Notes under the pieces: model-generated
What the model was told of the DNA's origin: nothing
The model's database searches: none
Seen by the model: only the letters and a program-made list of their open reading frames with translations
Shown here: positions 15,000-23,366 of the stretch, piece after piece
Numbering within the stretch: position 1 is the stretch's first letter
Layout: every line of letters begins with the position of its first letter
Assembly: GCA_002692605.1 (NCBI GenBank)
Contig: NZLE01000008.1
Location: 29,953 to 53,318, forward strand
Length of the DNA stretch: 23,366 bases
DNA from: Opitutia bacterium
GTDB lineage: Bacteria; Verrucomicrobiota; Verrucomicrobiia; Opitutales; Seribacteraceae
Reading direction: 5' to 3'
Made by a program: the position numbers and the translations under genes

Positions 15000-17900
15000 T
15001 TAGAAAGAATTCAGCATGTTCAAATCCTCGGACAGGGCCTCCAGCGCAACCTGTCCATCCGACTGGGGTCCCTGAAGGACAAGCATTAACTGCTGTTTCC
15101 CCGTCTTTTTGCAATCAATTGCAAGTTCCGTTTCCCTTCGACCACTCGGTATCTCGATAGGTTCCCCTTCAAGGAACAAATCCATATTGCTTGAATCTCC
15201 CTTCAAGCGGACCTTGTGCTTACCCGCTTTCGCCACCTCGACATGGGTTCGCAAAACCTGATATTCATCGGACCGCCTTTTCAACGCCACCGGCACTTCA
15301 TCAACTGGAATTCCTCCTCCCACCATGGCGAAAAAGGGCTTCCATTCATACCCACTGAACTCTTGAGTGAACATACCGGCTCCATAATGGTGAATCGTTC
15401 CGGGATTGGGCGAGCCCGCCGGCAAGACTTCCCATTTTCGGGCAAAACGCCGGGAGCTGGTTTTAAACTCTCCTTCCTTTCCAAGTTCGACCATGAAACG
15501 TACCAAGTCCACAAATTCATCCTCACGCAACTGAGAGGTCAAACCAACCGGCATAAGAGAAACCGGCGATATCGTCTGACTGGCAATGTCCCTCTTCGCG
15601 ACTCGGTTGCGCTTTCCGGTAAGATCACGAACAACCACTTCACTATCCGTTTCGCTAAGAATACCGCCCGCGTAGGAATCACCGTTATTTAGAATAATCA
15701 GGTTCGTGTGGTATCCTTCCTTAATTTTCTTACTCGGTTCCAAAAGAGACTCGATCAGATAGTCAACGGGTGCGCTGGCTCCAATCGAAACCAAGTTTGG
15801 ACCGATCACACCACCGACTTCTCCGATCGCATGACAAGCGACACACTGTAAGTTTTCTCGACGATACACACTCTCTCCGCGGATTGCATTTCCCTTTGTG
15901 TTGACGCGATCTATCATGGCAATCATTTCATCCCTCGAAAGGCTCATCTTCATTGGCTTCAACCCTCCGGAAGCTTGAAGCGCCCTTATCAGAGCCTGCG
16001 GTCGCGTGGGGGCGCTCTCCGCCAACTGCATTCCTTTCAATGCGACGTCTTCCGGCAACTTACTGTTCTGAAGTTCTTTGGTCAGAGCCTGCAAGGCACC
16101 CTTATTGGCAATGAAAGCTGAGAAGAGAGCGTTGGGTTCTTGTCCCTTTGGAATACTACGCATGAGATGAACGGCTCGGCGGGCTGCCAATTGGGGTTGT
16201 ATTTTCAGCTGTCCTTTGATCAATGCGGATTTTAATGGGTAAGAAACTTGCGGATTTTGAATTTGCTCATCGAAGAATTTCCGCGTCTGTTCTCCGCCCA
16301 TAGCGATTAGGGAATTGATTGCCGCATACTTTCTCACCCGCCTGGAATCGGTCTGTTTCAACGTAACTTCCAAATTTGCACGGGCAGATTCCAGCTTCCA
16401 CAATCCTGCCAATTCAACCGCGGTACTCCACACCGTGTCATTCTCGCTTTGCATGAATTGCCTCACCGCTTCAAGGCTTCCTAATGGATTGATTTTTCGA
16501 ATCTTCTTTGCGGTAAGCATGGCATTCAAATACGCATGCCGCTGACTTACCGACGCCGTTTGAAGCGCAAGATCCAGCAATTTTTGCAGATGCGCGGGAG
16601 TGCCCTTATTGGCAATCCAATTGGCAACTTCCCAAACTTTCTTGTCTTCCCTTATCTTACCCTTTGCCAGGGAGTCCAGGATTTGATCAGCGCCCAGAGG
16701 CTCTCCGATTGCCGAAGACGCAAAGAGGAGTTGAGAAAGGCTATCGAATGGATTCTCCCCTTTCGTTTTCATCTCATTCACCCAGCGGTCGCGATGCTCC
16801 CTGCATATGGACCAGACCGCAAAGTCAAGAAAGTCATCCACCTCCACACCCTCGAGAGCGCGCAAGGCTATGGCAACGGTTTGGGGATCATTAAGTTGAG
16901 CCAACAAACTCACACCCCATAGACGAACGTGGGGAGATGGGTCCGAGACTGCTTCTTCGGCAATCGACAATACGTTTTTGTATTTTTGATTGGATGCATC
17001 GTAATAAATGGCACGCAGACCAGCCGCCCTTGCATTATGTGATTTCGACTTTGTCAATTGTTTGGCCAAACCAATATCCAACCTATTTAAGGCCTGAGTT
17101 GCCCAAACTCGACGAACTATGTGAAGATCATCTTTCAGCTCCAGAGAATTTAACGCCGACAACATTTTATCAGCATCGCGGGTTCGTAGTTCAGCAGTGG
17201 CCAGCTCCCTGACAATATTCTCTTCCGAAAAAAGTAACGCTTCTGCAAGAGCCTTGGAATTCATTTCTGCAGGCTTGGTAAAAGGCGCCGGGGGATTCTC
17301 CGGAAAACTGATCCGCCAGATTCGTCCATGCTTGTGATCACGTCTGGGATCACGAAAATCCACTTCACCATGCTGGATGATCGGATTGTATAAATCTGCC
17401 ACATAGATTGCTCCGTCAGGTCCCATTTTAACGTCAATCGGACGGAAAGCTCCATGCTTGGATGCGAGTAACTCCTTATACTCCCTCGATTCAAATGCGC
17501 TCCCCTTATCACTCAAACGATAGGTTTTAATGCGATGACCACGAAAATCAGGTGAAGCCAACGCACCACGCCAATGCTCGGGTATATGAGTGCCGGACAA
17601 GACTTCCAATCCGCACAGCTTAGGCTGTCCGGGATTGAGCCCCTGCACTCTGCGAGGCGCCCCGGGTGATGCCACGAATACGGCTCGAGGATAAACAAAG
17701 TTGATTCCCTGTCCACCAGCTCCATCGGTCATAAAGCTTTGACCCCACTTGTCAAAAACGTGCCCCCATGGGTTGACCAACCCTTTCATAAAGACTTCCG
17801 ACCGTCGGGTTTCAGGACGATAGTGCCACATTCCGCCTCCAAGCAGTCTGCGAATGCCATACGGGGTATCCAAATGAGTATGTATGTAAATGGATTGATT

Positions 17901-18434
17901 CAGCCACATCATTCCCTCGGGCCCCCACCTGAAGGTATGAACGATATGATGAGTATCCTCCGTACCGAAACCGGAAAGAACAACCTCCCGATGATCTGCT
18001 TTCCCATCATCATTGGTATCTGCCAAAAACAAAACATCATTGCTGTTGGCCACATACACGCCACCGTCTCCGGGAAGAACTCCTGTGGGTATGTGCAGGT
18101 TATCGGCAAACACCACGCTTTCATCCGCAACTCCATCTCCGTCGGTATCCTCGAGAACAACGACTTGATCGTTTTCCTCCTGACCCGGCTTGATATGAGG
18201 GTAAAGCGGACTGCCCACCACCCACAATCTGCCTTGTGAATCCCAGTTCATGTGAATGGGATTTCGTACCACCGGCTCACTGGCAAAAAGATTGATCTTG
18301 GCTCCCTCTGGAAGAACGAAAGCATCCAGTTGGGCTTGTATCGAGGTATCGGGAATTTTGGTGAGACCGCGTTGCCCGTGTGCGTAAGATGATAAAAGAG
18401 CGACAAGGAGGAAATGAGAAACTTTATTTTTCAT
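15000..18434 (-). CDS. Large PVC-type CxxCH haem-binding protein
   Basis: A 1144-residue exported protein. A signal peptide (about 1-20, ending AHG) is followed by a PVC membrane-bound-dehydrogenase beta-propeller (about 40-400; MNWDSQGRLWVVGSPLYPH, EDTDGDGVADESVVFADNL, VDVKMGPDGAIYVADLYNP-like segments). A long helical HEAT-type region follows (about 400-850), then a cytochrome-c domain with one haem site CVACH at 864-868 (CHAIGEVGGVIGPNL). The last 200 residues add a domain with beta pattern. These proteins are thought to link sugar or alcohol oxidation to electron transfer, but the substrate is unproven. No Shine-Dalgarno is visible at the ATG. It lies 24 bases after the SGNH gene and two bases before the GDPD gene. 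It is not a recent copy of the protein at 5893-8721, since the shared motifs are short. Confidence 0.88.
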   Translation of the reverse strand: MKNKVSHFLLVALLSSYAHGQRGLTKIPDTSIQAQLDAFVLPEGAKINLFASEPVVRNPIHMNWDSQGRLWVVGSPLYPHIKPGQEENDQVVVLEDTDGDGVADESVVFADNLHIPTGVLPGDGGVYVANSNDVLFLADTNDDGKADHREVVLSGFGTEDTHHIVHTFRWGPEGMMWLNQSIYIHTHLDTPYGIRRLLGGGMWHYRPETRRSEVFMKGLVNPWGHVFDKWGQSFMTDGAGGQGINFVYPRAVFVASPGAPRRVQGLNPGQPKLCGLEVLSGTHIPEHWRGALASPDFRGHRIKTYRLSDKGSAFESREYKELLASKHGAFRPIDVKMGPDGAIYVADLYNPIIQHGEVDFRDPRRDHKHGRIWRISFPENPPAPFTKPAEMNSKALAEALLFSEENIVRELATAELRTRDADKMLSALNSLELKDDLHIVRRVWATQALNRLDIGLAKQLTKSKSHNARAAGLRAIYYDASNQKYKNVLSIAEEAVSDPSPHVRLWGVSLLAQLNDPQTVAIALRALEGVEVDDFLDFAVWSICREHRDRWVNEMKTKGENPFDSLSQLLFASSAIGEPLGADQILDSLAKGKIREDKKVWEVANWIANKGTPAHLQKLLDLALQTASVSQRHAYLNAMLTAKKIRKINPLGSLEAVRQFMQSENDTVWSTAVELAGLWKLESARANLEVTLKQTDSRRVRKYAAINSLIAMGGEQTRKFFDEQIQNPQVSYPLKSALIKGQLKIQPQLAARRAVHLMRSIPKGQEPNALFSAFIANKGALQALTKELQNSKLPEDVALKGMQLAESAPTRPQALIRALQASGGLKPMKMSLSRDEMIAMIDRVNTKGNAIRGESVYRRENLQCVACHAIGEVGGVIGPNLVSIGASAPVDYLIESLLEPSKKIKEGYHTNLIILNNGDSYAGGILSETDSEVVVRDLTGKRNRVAKRDIASQTISPVSLMPVGLTSQLREDEFVDLVRFMVELGKEGEFKTSSRRFARKWEVLPAGSPNPGTIHHYGAGMFTQEFSGYEWKPFFAMVGGGIPVDEVPVALKRRSDEYQVLRTHVEVAKAGKHKVRLKGDSSNMDLFLEGEPIEIPSGRRETELAIDCKKTGKQQLMLVLQGPQSDGQVALEALSEDLNMLNSF

Positions 18435-18458
18435 GAGAGAGGGAGGTGTGCGGAAAAG

Positions 18459-19475
18459 TTAACCTTGAGAACCTTTGAAAAATTCACTTCTGGCCCTTTC
18501 AATTTCCATTTCACTTTGTTCGATGAGCGGGTCAAATTGAGGTATTTCCTTCGCATTGTTCCCCTGCTCATGTTTTCTGAAAAGATACAGATAAGTTTCG
18601 TTAGCCGGTCGCCATCGATGGAAGAATAAACGGTTTTTCTCAATTACGGCCTTTCTGATTTCTTGAACCGAGGGATCATCGTCGAAGTTATTCCGAGGCG
18701 GTCCATAGCCTAGTACCGAAGAAAGCGCACCCGCCAATTGGCGGTACCCCATATCGGTAAAATGCAAACCATCATGGGTCAACGGTTCCGTCTCAAGTTC
18801 TTTCATCGCACCAAAAAGATCTGCGAATTCCAAATGGTTTTTTTGAGCCAAGCCTTTAAGGGAACTGCAAACTTCAGCCAGCCTGCGATTGGTTTCCCTA
18901 TGGTCGGGTAAAGGCACCCCCAAGTTTTCCAAAGGGGGTGGCGTCAGGATTACAATCTTACGAAGTTCAGTTCCCGCTTCTTTCCTGATTGCATCAACCA
19001 TCTTTTGAAATCCTTCGGTAAAAACACCCAAGCTTTCCTTCCATGGACCCGAGCAACGTTCACGCGCAATGGGTTCGTCCGTCCATGCCCGCCCATATGA
19101 CAAGGCAACCTCTGACCCGTAATTGAGCAAGACCACGGTGGGCTTCCATTCCCCGATGATCTTCCTTAACCTCTCGCGACCTTCCTGAGGTTTTCCGAAA
19201 TAGGACCGGGCATCATTGAAAACCGTGTCTCCGCTCCATCCCAGATTTCGAAATTTCAAGCCAGTCACTTTGGGGCCCGCGCCAACCGTAAGGGCAGTCT
19301 CAAGATACCCATTCAATCGCGCCCGCTCGATCAATCCTCCTCCCACGATGGCAACACGGTCTCCGTTACGCAAAAGTGGTTCCTGACCCGACCTATCTTT
19401 TTCGGAGAATGAAGGAGTGAGGAAAGAGTTGGCAAGCAATGCCAACGCACATAAAGTACCGAATCTTATTTTCAT
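18459..19475 (-). CDS. SGNH/GDSL-like exported protein, nucleophile missing
   Basis: A 338-residue protein with a signal peptide (about 1-23). The fold is SGNH: the second block is FRNLGWSGDTVFNDAR (75-90) and the last block carries DGLHFTDMGYRQLA (235-248), holding Asp235 and His238 of the usual pair. The first block, normally GDS with the catalytic Ser, reads RVAIVGGGLIERARLNGYLE (40-59): Ser is replaced by Gly. The third block has LNYGSEVAL instead of GxND. Such variants are known in PVC bacteria next to haem-binding proteins, exactly as here. A binding rather than an esterase role is possible. A longer frame to 19886 only runs antisense through the next gene and is not coding, so the ATG at 19475 is chosen. 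Confidence 0.83.
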   Translation of the reverse strand: MKIRFGTLCALALLANSFLTPSFSEKDRSGQEPLLRNGDRVAIVGGGLIERARLNGYLETALTVGAGPKVTGLKFRNLGWSGDTVFNDARSYFGKPQEGRERLRKIIGEWKPTVVLLNYGSEVALSYGRAWTDEPIARERCSGPWKESLGVFTEGFQKMVDAIRKEAGTELRKIVILTPPPLENLGVPLPDHRETNRRLAEVCSSLKGLAQKNHLEFADLFGAMKELETEPLTHDGLHFTDMGYRQLAGALSSVLGYGPPRNNFDDDPSVQEIRKAVIEKNRLFFHRWRPANETYLYLFRKHEQGNNAKEIPQFDPLIEQSEMEIERARSEFFKGSQG

Positions 19476-19564
19476 ATTTATGTATGTCTCGTATTTCTCA
19501 AATCTTACGGAAAAACCTCTCTGTCTTGTGTGAATGCTTTGGACAAGCCCTAATACGGAGGTCT

Positions 19565-20350
19565 CTATTTTCTGACCTTCGAAAACATCCAGTCGTAGAA
19601 TTCTCTGCTCGCATAAACCACTTGGCGGGCATTGTGACCCTGATCCGCATACACTTTGATCTTCGCCTGCTTGCCACCTGCCTTGCGAATCGCGGCGACC
19701 ATGCGTTCGGATCTTTCGGCAGGCACGACCCGATCCTTCGCTCCGGCGAATGCATAGACCGGCACCTTGGCCAAATTCAACGCCCAACGCTCCAATTCCG
19801 GAGAAACGTCCTTGGGCCCGCCCGGACCGATTCCCCCAACGATTGGCGCGATGGCCGCAAAATGCTGGGGACTGTTTCCTCCCCAAGTCCAGGAACCGTA
19901 TCCGCCCATACTGTTACCGGTCAGGTATATTCTCTTTGAATCAAAACCAAGGCTGGACTCAAGTCCCTCAAGTAAAAGATTCAAGTCCTCGGGCTCCCAG
20001 GTTCCTCGTCCTCCGTCTTTTCGAATTCGCGAACATTGAGGCACAACCACATGGCAAGGTCCTTTTTCAAAACGATCTATCCCCTCAAGCAAAGCTTTGG
20101 CCTGCCCTTGCAGGCGACGAACGTCATTGCCGACTCCACCGCCTCCGTGAAGATAGATCAAAAGCGCGGGTTTATCCTTACCCGTTTTACTTGCCGAAAA
20201 CAAAAGGTATTCGGGATTTAGGCATTGGGTTTCTTTTGCGAACTTGGAATCCAAGGTTCGTATTTCCGGTTGTTCAGGTTGACCAAATAAAGATCCAAGT
20301 AAAAATAATGAAGTGATTGAAACGAATGGTTTTTTCATACGGTCAATCAT
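19565..20350 (-). CDS. Exported serine esterase/dienelactone-hydrolase-like
   Basis: A 261-residue alpha/beta hydrolase of the polyhydroxybutyrate depolymerase or prolyl-oligopeptidase-like type with a short signal anchor (residues 8-23). The oxyanion strand is IYLHGGGGVGN (65-75). The nucleophile elbow is LTGNSMGGYGSW (143-154, Ser147), the acid is probably Asp206 (AGAKDRVVP), and the His is His239 (DQGHNARQ). It should cleave an ester, perhaps an acyl group on a glycan. The start at 20350 is chosen because GGAGG lies nine bases upstream. An ATG at 20338 is nearly equal, and one further out (20374) lacks a ribosome site. It sits between the PAP-like and SGNH genes on the same strand. Confidence 0.83.
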   Translation of the reverse strand: MIDRMKKPFVSITSLFLLGSLFGQPEQPEIRTLDSKFAKETQCLNPEYLLFSASKTGKDKPALLIYLHGGGGVGNDVRRLQGQAKALLEGIDRFEKGPCHVVVPQCSRIRKDGGRGTWEPEDLNLLLEGLESSLGFDSKRIYLTGNSMGGYGSWTWGGNSPQHFAAIAPIVGGIGPGGPKDVSPELERWALNLAKVPVYAFAGAKDRVVPAERSERMVAAIRKAGGKQAKIKVYADQGHNARQVVYASREFYDWMFSKVRK

Positions 20351-20392
20351 TTGAAATAGCCTCCGAAAGAACAAGGCCTGATTACACGTTTT

Positions 20393-21586
20393 TCACTTAT
20401 TATTTTTGTCTGCATCACGCTTATCCACGAACTGGTCGAAAACTTTCTTGTCATGATTGATCGCACGGTAGGTGCGGACGTTGTCTTTGATTTCAACTTC
20501 AATGACGTGTCGGGTTGGTTCGAATTTTTCAACGTACCAATACTCTTTGGCTCCGGGTTTACGAGTCCCAACTCCCCAGGCTCCATCCCCGATGTAAAGA
20601 GTACCATCCTGATGCGCTTTGTCTCCCTTCAAAAGTTTCGAACGCTTGTAAACGTGGTGATCGTTTTCAAATGCCGCATCCAAACCATATTGGTCAAACA
20701 CGGGAACCCAATGTTTTCGAATGCTTTTACTTATCGGACTATTCAAACCACCCTTCATAATTCCGTAAGCGGGGAAATGATAGAGAGCAAATAAGTGGGT
20801 GCGAGCCTTGCGGGAAAAGAGCGAGGATTGTAAAAATTCGACCTGACTTTCGATGGAATGCGTGTGGGAGGTGTCAAGTACCACAACGGATAAATCTTCG
20901 TAGAGATCGATGGCGTAAAAGGATTTCAGTTTTTTTGGAAGTGGAAATAGGTTGTAAAACATAGGCGCTTCCTTGGGAGTTTTTCCATATCCGCCGTTCA
21001 CCTCATGGTTGCCGATCGCCACAACCAATGGAATGGAATAACCGTCTTTTGATACTGCATGGTCCGCATACTCCTCAATCCAGTCGAGCCACCGCTCCCA
21101 CGACTTTCCGTCTGCATAAGCCAAATCTCCTCCCAAGAGCGCAAAATCGGGGGATCTGGAGACCATCGCCTTCACCCCATCCTTGTGCCACTCGGGAGAA
21201 TGCATCATATCTCCACCGGTCACAAAACGGATGCGATCCGGTCGTTTCGCCGGCAGCGTTCGCGCACGAAATTCCTTGTCGCCCAAAAATACCCGGTAAC
21301 CTGTATTTGGGCTCAACCCCCTAAGCAGAACCTGACAAACCTCTAATTTGGAATCCCTGTAAAAAGAATGTCTCTTAACCTCCGCAGAACTTGGATGCGG
21401 ATCATCCGTTTTGCCCCAAAGAAAAAGCGCTGGATCTTTTTCTTTTACCAACCAAATCACATTCAGTGTGGTAGACGGTGAATCCGTCCAGGTAAAAAGA
21501 GCTTCCTCAATACCCTTGGCTCCCTTCAAGGAAAAAGAGTGCATGAGAGATGTAAATGAAAGAAGGATGGGCAAGGGTAATTTCAT
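20393..21586 (-). CDS. Purple-acid-phosphatase-like metallophosphoesterase
   Basis: A 397-residue exported phosphatase. A short leader (1-18) and a fibronectin-like N-terminal domain (about 25-110) precede the metallophosphoesterase core. Metal motifs: TGGDMMHS (123-130, Asp126), LLGGDLAYAD (150-159, Asp154 and Tyr157, the tyrosine that gives purple acid phosphatases their colour), IGNHEVNGG (191-199), YHFPAYG (269-275), and FENDHHVYKR (306-315). In the last motif many bacterial relatives read FEHHDHAYKR, so the first ligand His is probably Asp309 here. It is expected to hydrolyse phosphomonoesters outside the cytoplasm. It is followed by the esterase gene after 42 bases. Confidence 0.87.
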   Translation of the reverse strand: MKLPLPILLSFTSLMHSFSLKGAKGIEEALFTWTDSPSTTLNVIWLVKEKDPALFLWGKTDDPHPSSAEVKRHSFYRDSKLEVCQVLLRGLSPNTGYRVFLGDKEFRARTLPAKRPDRIRFVTGGDMMHSPEWHKDGVKAMVSRSPDFALLGGDLAYADGKSWERWLDWIEEYADHAVSKDGYSIPLVVAIGNHEVNGGYGKTPKEAPMFYNLFPLPKKLKSFYAIDLYEDLSVVVLDTSHTHSIESQVEFLQSSLFSRKARTHLFALYHFPAYGIMKGGLNSPISKSIRKHWVPVFDQYGLDAAFENDHHVYKRSKLLKGDKAHQDGTLYIGDGAWGVGTRKPGAKEYWYVEKFEPTRHVIEVEIKDNVRTYRAINHDKKVFDQFVDKRDADKNNK

Positions 21587-21661
21587 AAATTTTATTGGAT
21601 ATTCACAGATTGGGAGTCATTCCTTAAACCATATTTAAGCGAAGTTAACGGATGAGTAAAT

Positions 21662-23366
21662 TTATTCTCCAAGCAATAAGCTTCGGTCGGACTCTATGCC
21701 ATAGCCCGACACCTTTAGCTCGTCCCGATAAACACCAATGATGGTGTAAGCGTTGTTTTCCGTTTCCACCATTCCTTTTAGGGTAAGGAAATGAATGCCA
21801 TTCTTTTTGCCGTATCCACCCTTGTGATTGTGACCGTTGAGGTATGCTTTCACACAGGAAAACTCCTCCAGCAATGCAATGACTTCCTTCGCATTCCATA
21901 AATTATGGGGGTCTGCGGGATAAACCGGGAAATGACAAAACAAGATAACCTTCTCCCTTTTTTCTTCCGCTTTCCGCAGAACGTGCCGTAGCCAGCTTAA
22001 CTGCTTTTCTCCCACAGCTCCATTCCACTTGGGAGAACTAATCTTATTCTCCTCGTAATATCTCTCTGCCTCATGATATTGCGGACTATTGGGGGGATAG
22101 GCATGAAAACTGACGTCATTCCCATCAAGAACTACAAATCGCCAGTCCTTTACGGAAAAATCGTAGTATTTTGATTTCATTCCCATACGCTTGGGCACTT
22201 CAAGCTTCCATTTGTCCGCGACGTCAAAGTCATGATTTCCAAGAGCGTGATACGACGGCATTCGTAAGGATTGATAAATGGGTAACACCGTATCAAAACT
22301 GGAGTAATCACGATCTATGAAATCACCAAGGTGGACAACAAATTCGAGATCGCGCTTATTCAATTCGGCGACACATTCTCTAAGCTTTCCGGCAGAGGCG
22401 GAATAATGCCTGGAGCGACGATTGGGCCCAGAACAAAACTGACAATCGGCAATCGCGCCAAACGAGAATTTATACTCGGTGACGTTAGCTTTTTGCTCAA
22501 GCCATGGGCTTACCTTATCAAACCATGCATCGGCATGGGCCTTCAATCCCGGACCGCTAAAATGAACACCCTGTCCGTCCTGGGCTCGCAGTTCGCCTTT
22601 TAACCGATCCGTATCCGGGCCCTCAAGGGATACTCCATTTTTCCAAATACTTGCCTGCGCTTCACGAATGTTTGGATCCGATTCGTCACCTGGAACATGG
22701 TATGTGGCTTGTGCCACAAACCATGGCGCGTCCCATTCCAGATCTATTCTGGTCTTTGAAATTAATTGGGTAAGATACTTTTCATATAGACGACCTGAAA
22801 GGGTGCGTGTCGGATCTTTTTGATTGGCATCGCTTTCTCCCTGATGCCAAAGCACGGCACGGAAACCATTCTTTCCGAATGCTTTCATACGCTGAACAAA
22901 TCCGGGATATATCATTCCCAAACTTTCCCACTCTCCATCTTTTATTTTTCGAACCTTATTTTCAACGGTTGGTGGATTGGGAAACCTTGAGCCTTGAGGC
23001 AACCATTCACGTACGCTTGTTCCACCCTGCCCGTAGGCGATGATTCCAACTGGCAGGTTAAATGCCCTACTCAAAGCATCCCCGAGCAAAGGCATGATAC
23101 TTCCACCTCTTCCACCAGCCCCCGGTTGAGGGTCCTTCGCCAGTTGCCACTTCTTATTGTCGAAATCAAAAGCGGAAACCAATCCAGTCTGAGTCGATTG
23201 TTTCACCTCCCCGTAATTTCCGGAATTTGATTGCCCTGCCACCACAAAGATTTCTCCCACGCCAAATCGGACCGCTCTCGAAGGAAAGGCGGGGTTTCCC
23301 TCCTCTCTTAGATGAAGCCTGTGCCAACCACCATCGGGCACTTGGATACGACTTCTAAAAAGATCC
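21662..23366 (-). CDS. Sialate-O-acetylesterase-like and ADPRibase-Mn-like fusion, 5' partial
   Basis: The frame is open through the right edge, so the N-terminus is missing. Numbering is from GTG 23341. The first half is an SGNH carbohydrate esterase (SASA/DUF303): FVVAGQSNSG (32-41, Ser38), YGQGGTSVREW (103-113) and the WHQGESD block (165-171). The second half, about 291-559, follows the ADPRibase-Mn/CDP-alcohol phosphohydrolase pattern: FSFGAIADCQF (292-302), VVHLGDFIDRD (335-345), ALGNHDFD (366-373), FCHFPVYP (468-475), NGHNHKGGYG (502-511) and LTLKGMVETENN. All metal-binding positions seem present. The predicted job is to remove acetyl or similar groups and to split a phosphodiester or diphosphate in one exported enzyme. 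It is the first visible gene of the minus-strand unit and its stop lies 75 bases before the PAP-like gene. Confidence 0.85.
   Translation of the reverse strand, partial: DLFRSRIQVPDGGWHRLHLREEGNPAFPSRAVRFGVGEIFVVAGQSNSGNYGEVKQSTQTGLVSAFDFDNKKWQLAKDPQPGAGGRGGSIMPLLGDALSRAFNLPVGIIAYGQGGTSVREWLPQGSRFPNPPTVENKVRKIKDGEWESLGMIYPGFVQRMKAFGKNGFRAVLWHQGESDANQKDPTRTLSGRLYEKYLTQLISKTRIDLEWDAPWFVAQATYHVPGDESDPNIREAQASIWKNGVSLEGPDTDRLKGELRAQDGQGVHFSGPGLKAHADAWFDKVSPWLEQKANVTEYKFSFGAIADCQFCSGPNRRSRHYSASAGKLRECVAELNKRDLEFVVHLGDFIDRDYSSFDTVLPIYQSLRMPSYHALGNHDFDVADKWKLEVPKRMGMKSKYYDFSVKDWRFVVLDGNDVSFHAYPPNSPQYHEAERYYEENKISSPKWNGAVGEKQLSWLRHVLRKAEEKREKVILFCHFPVYPADPHNLWNAKEVIALLEEFSCVKAYLNGHNHKGGYGKKNGIHFLTLKGMVETENNAYTIIGVYRDELKVSGYGIESDRSLLLGE

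Noticed and set aside
15000..18434. Idea that the two PVC haem-binding proteins are a recent duplication
   Set aside because: They share only the general architecture and CVACH motif; lengths, C-terminal domains and the sequence between motifs differ throughout.
19476..19886. N-terminal extension of the SGNH-like protein up to 19886
   Set aside because: The extension runs antisense through the esterase gene, has Arg/Gly/Ser-rich non-protein-like composition and precedes a clear signal peptide at 19475.

Overview
The window is a gene-dense stretch of a bacterial chromosome from the PVC superphylum. The best guess is Verrucomicrobiota, with Planctomycetota as the alternative. The evidence is family content: a PSD1/DUF1553 gene overlapping a Tat-exported DUF1501 gene, two very large secreted PVC-type CxxCH (haem-binding) proteins, a DUF1080 protein, a stand-alone SWIB protein, and many secreted SGNH and alpha/beta hydrolases. 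Base composition looks moderate (near 50% GC by eye). I saw no rRNA, tRNA, CRISPR array, transposase, integrase or phage gene. This reads as resident genome rather than a mobile island.

Layout. Bases 3-3956 (+) hold the 3' part of a DUF1553 gene, a DUF1501 gene and a UDP-sugar pyrophosphorylase of the UAP1 type. A secreted lipase-like alpha/beta hydrolase (3987-4733, -) converges on it. Divergent from that, bases 4868-10553 (+) encode a secreted carboxylesterase-like protein, a 942-residue PVC cytochrome-like protein, a CDP-alcohol phosphatidyltransferase and a Bax-inhibitor-1/YccA membrane protein with an unusual soluble insertion.

Bases 10654-12600 (-) form a very compact four-gene unit: lipoprotein, Cys-containing secreted protein, a 52-residue single-span membrane peptide and a trypsin-like protease. 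Every junction is a 4-base ATGA or GTGA stop/start overlap. A SWIB gene with its own strong intrinsic terminator follows upstream (12754-13080, -), then a DUF1080 gene (13250-13894, -).

Bases 14206-23366 (-) look like one long transcription unit of exported enzymes. In transcription order it carries a sialate-O-acetylesterase-like domain fused to an ADPRibase-Mn-like phosphoesterase (5' end outside the window), a purple-acid-phosphatase-like enzyme, a serine esterase, an SGNH-like protein without the usual nucleophile, a 1144-residue PVC haem-binding protein and a glycerophosphodiester phosphodiesterase. I infer a surface or periplasmic system that strips acyl and phosphate groups from external polymers or phospholipid-derived material. 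The substrate cannot be read from the sequence.

The most unusual items are the four-gene translationally coupled protease unit with its unlisted small membrane peptide, the SGNH-metallophosphoesterase fusion, the BI-1 protein with an inserted cytosolic domain, the DnaJ-C11-like tail on one PVC cytochrome-like protein, and a broken small secreted ORF between the GDPD and DUF1080 genes.
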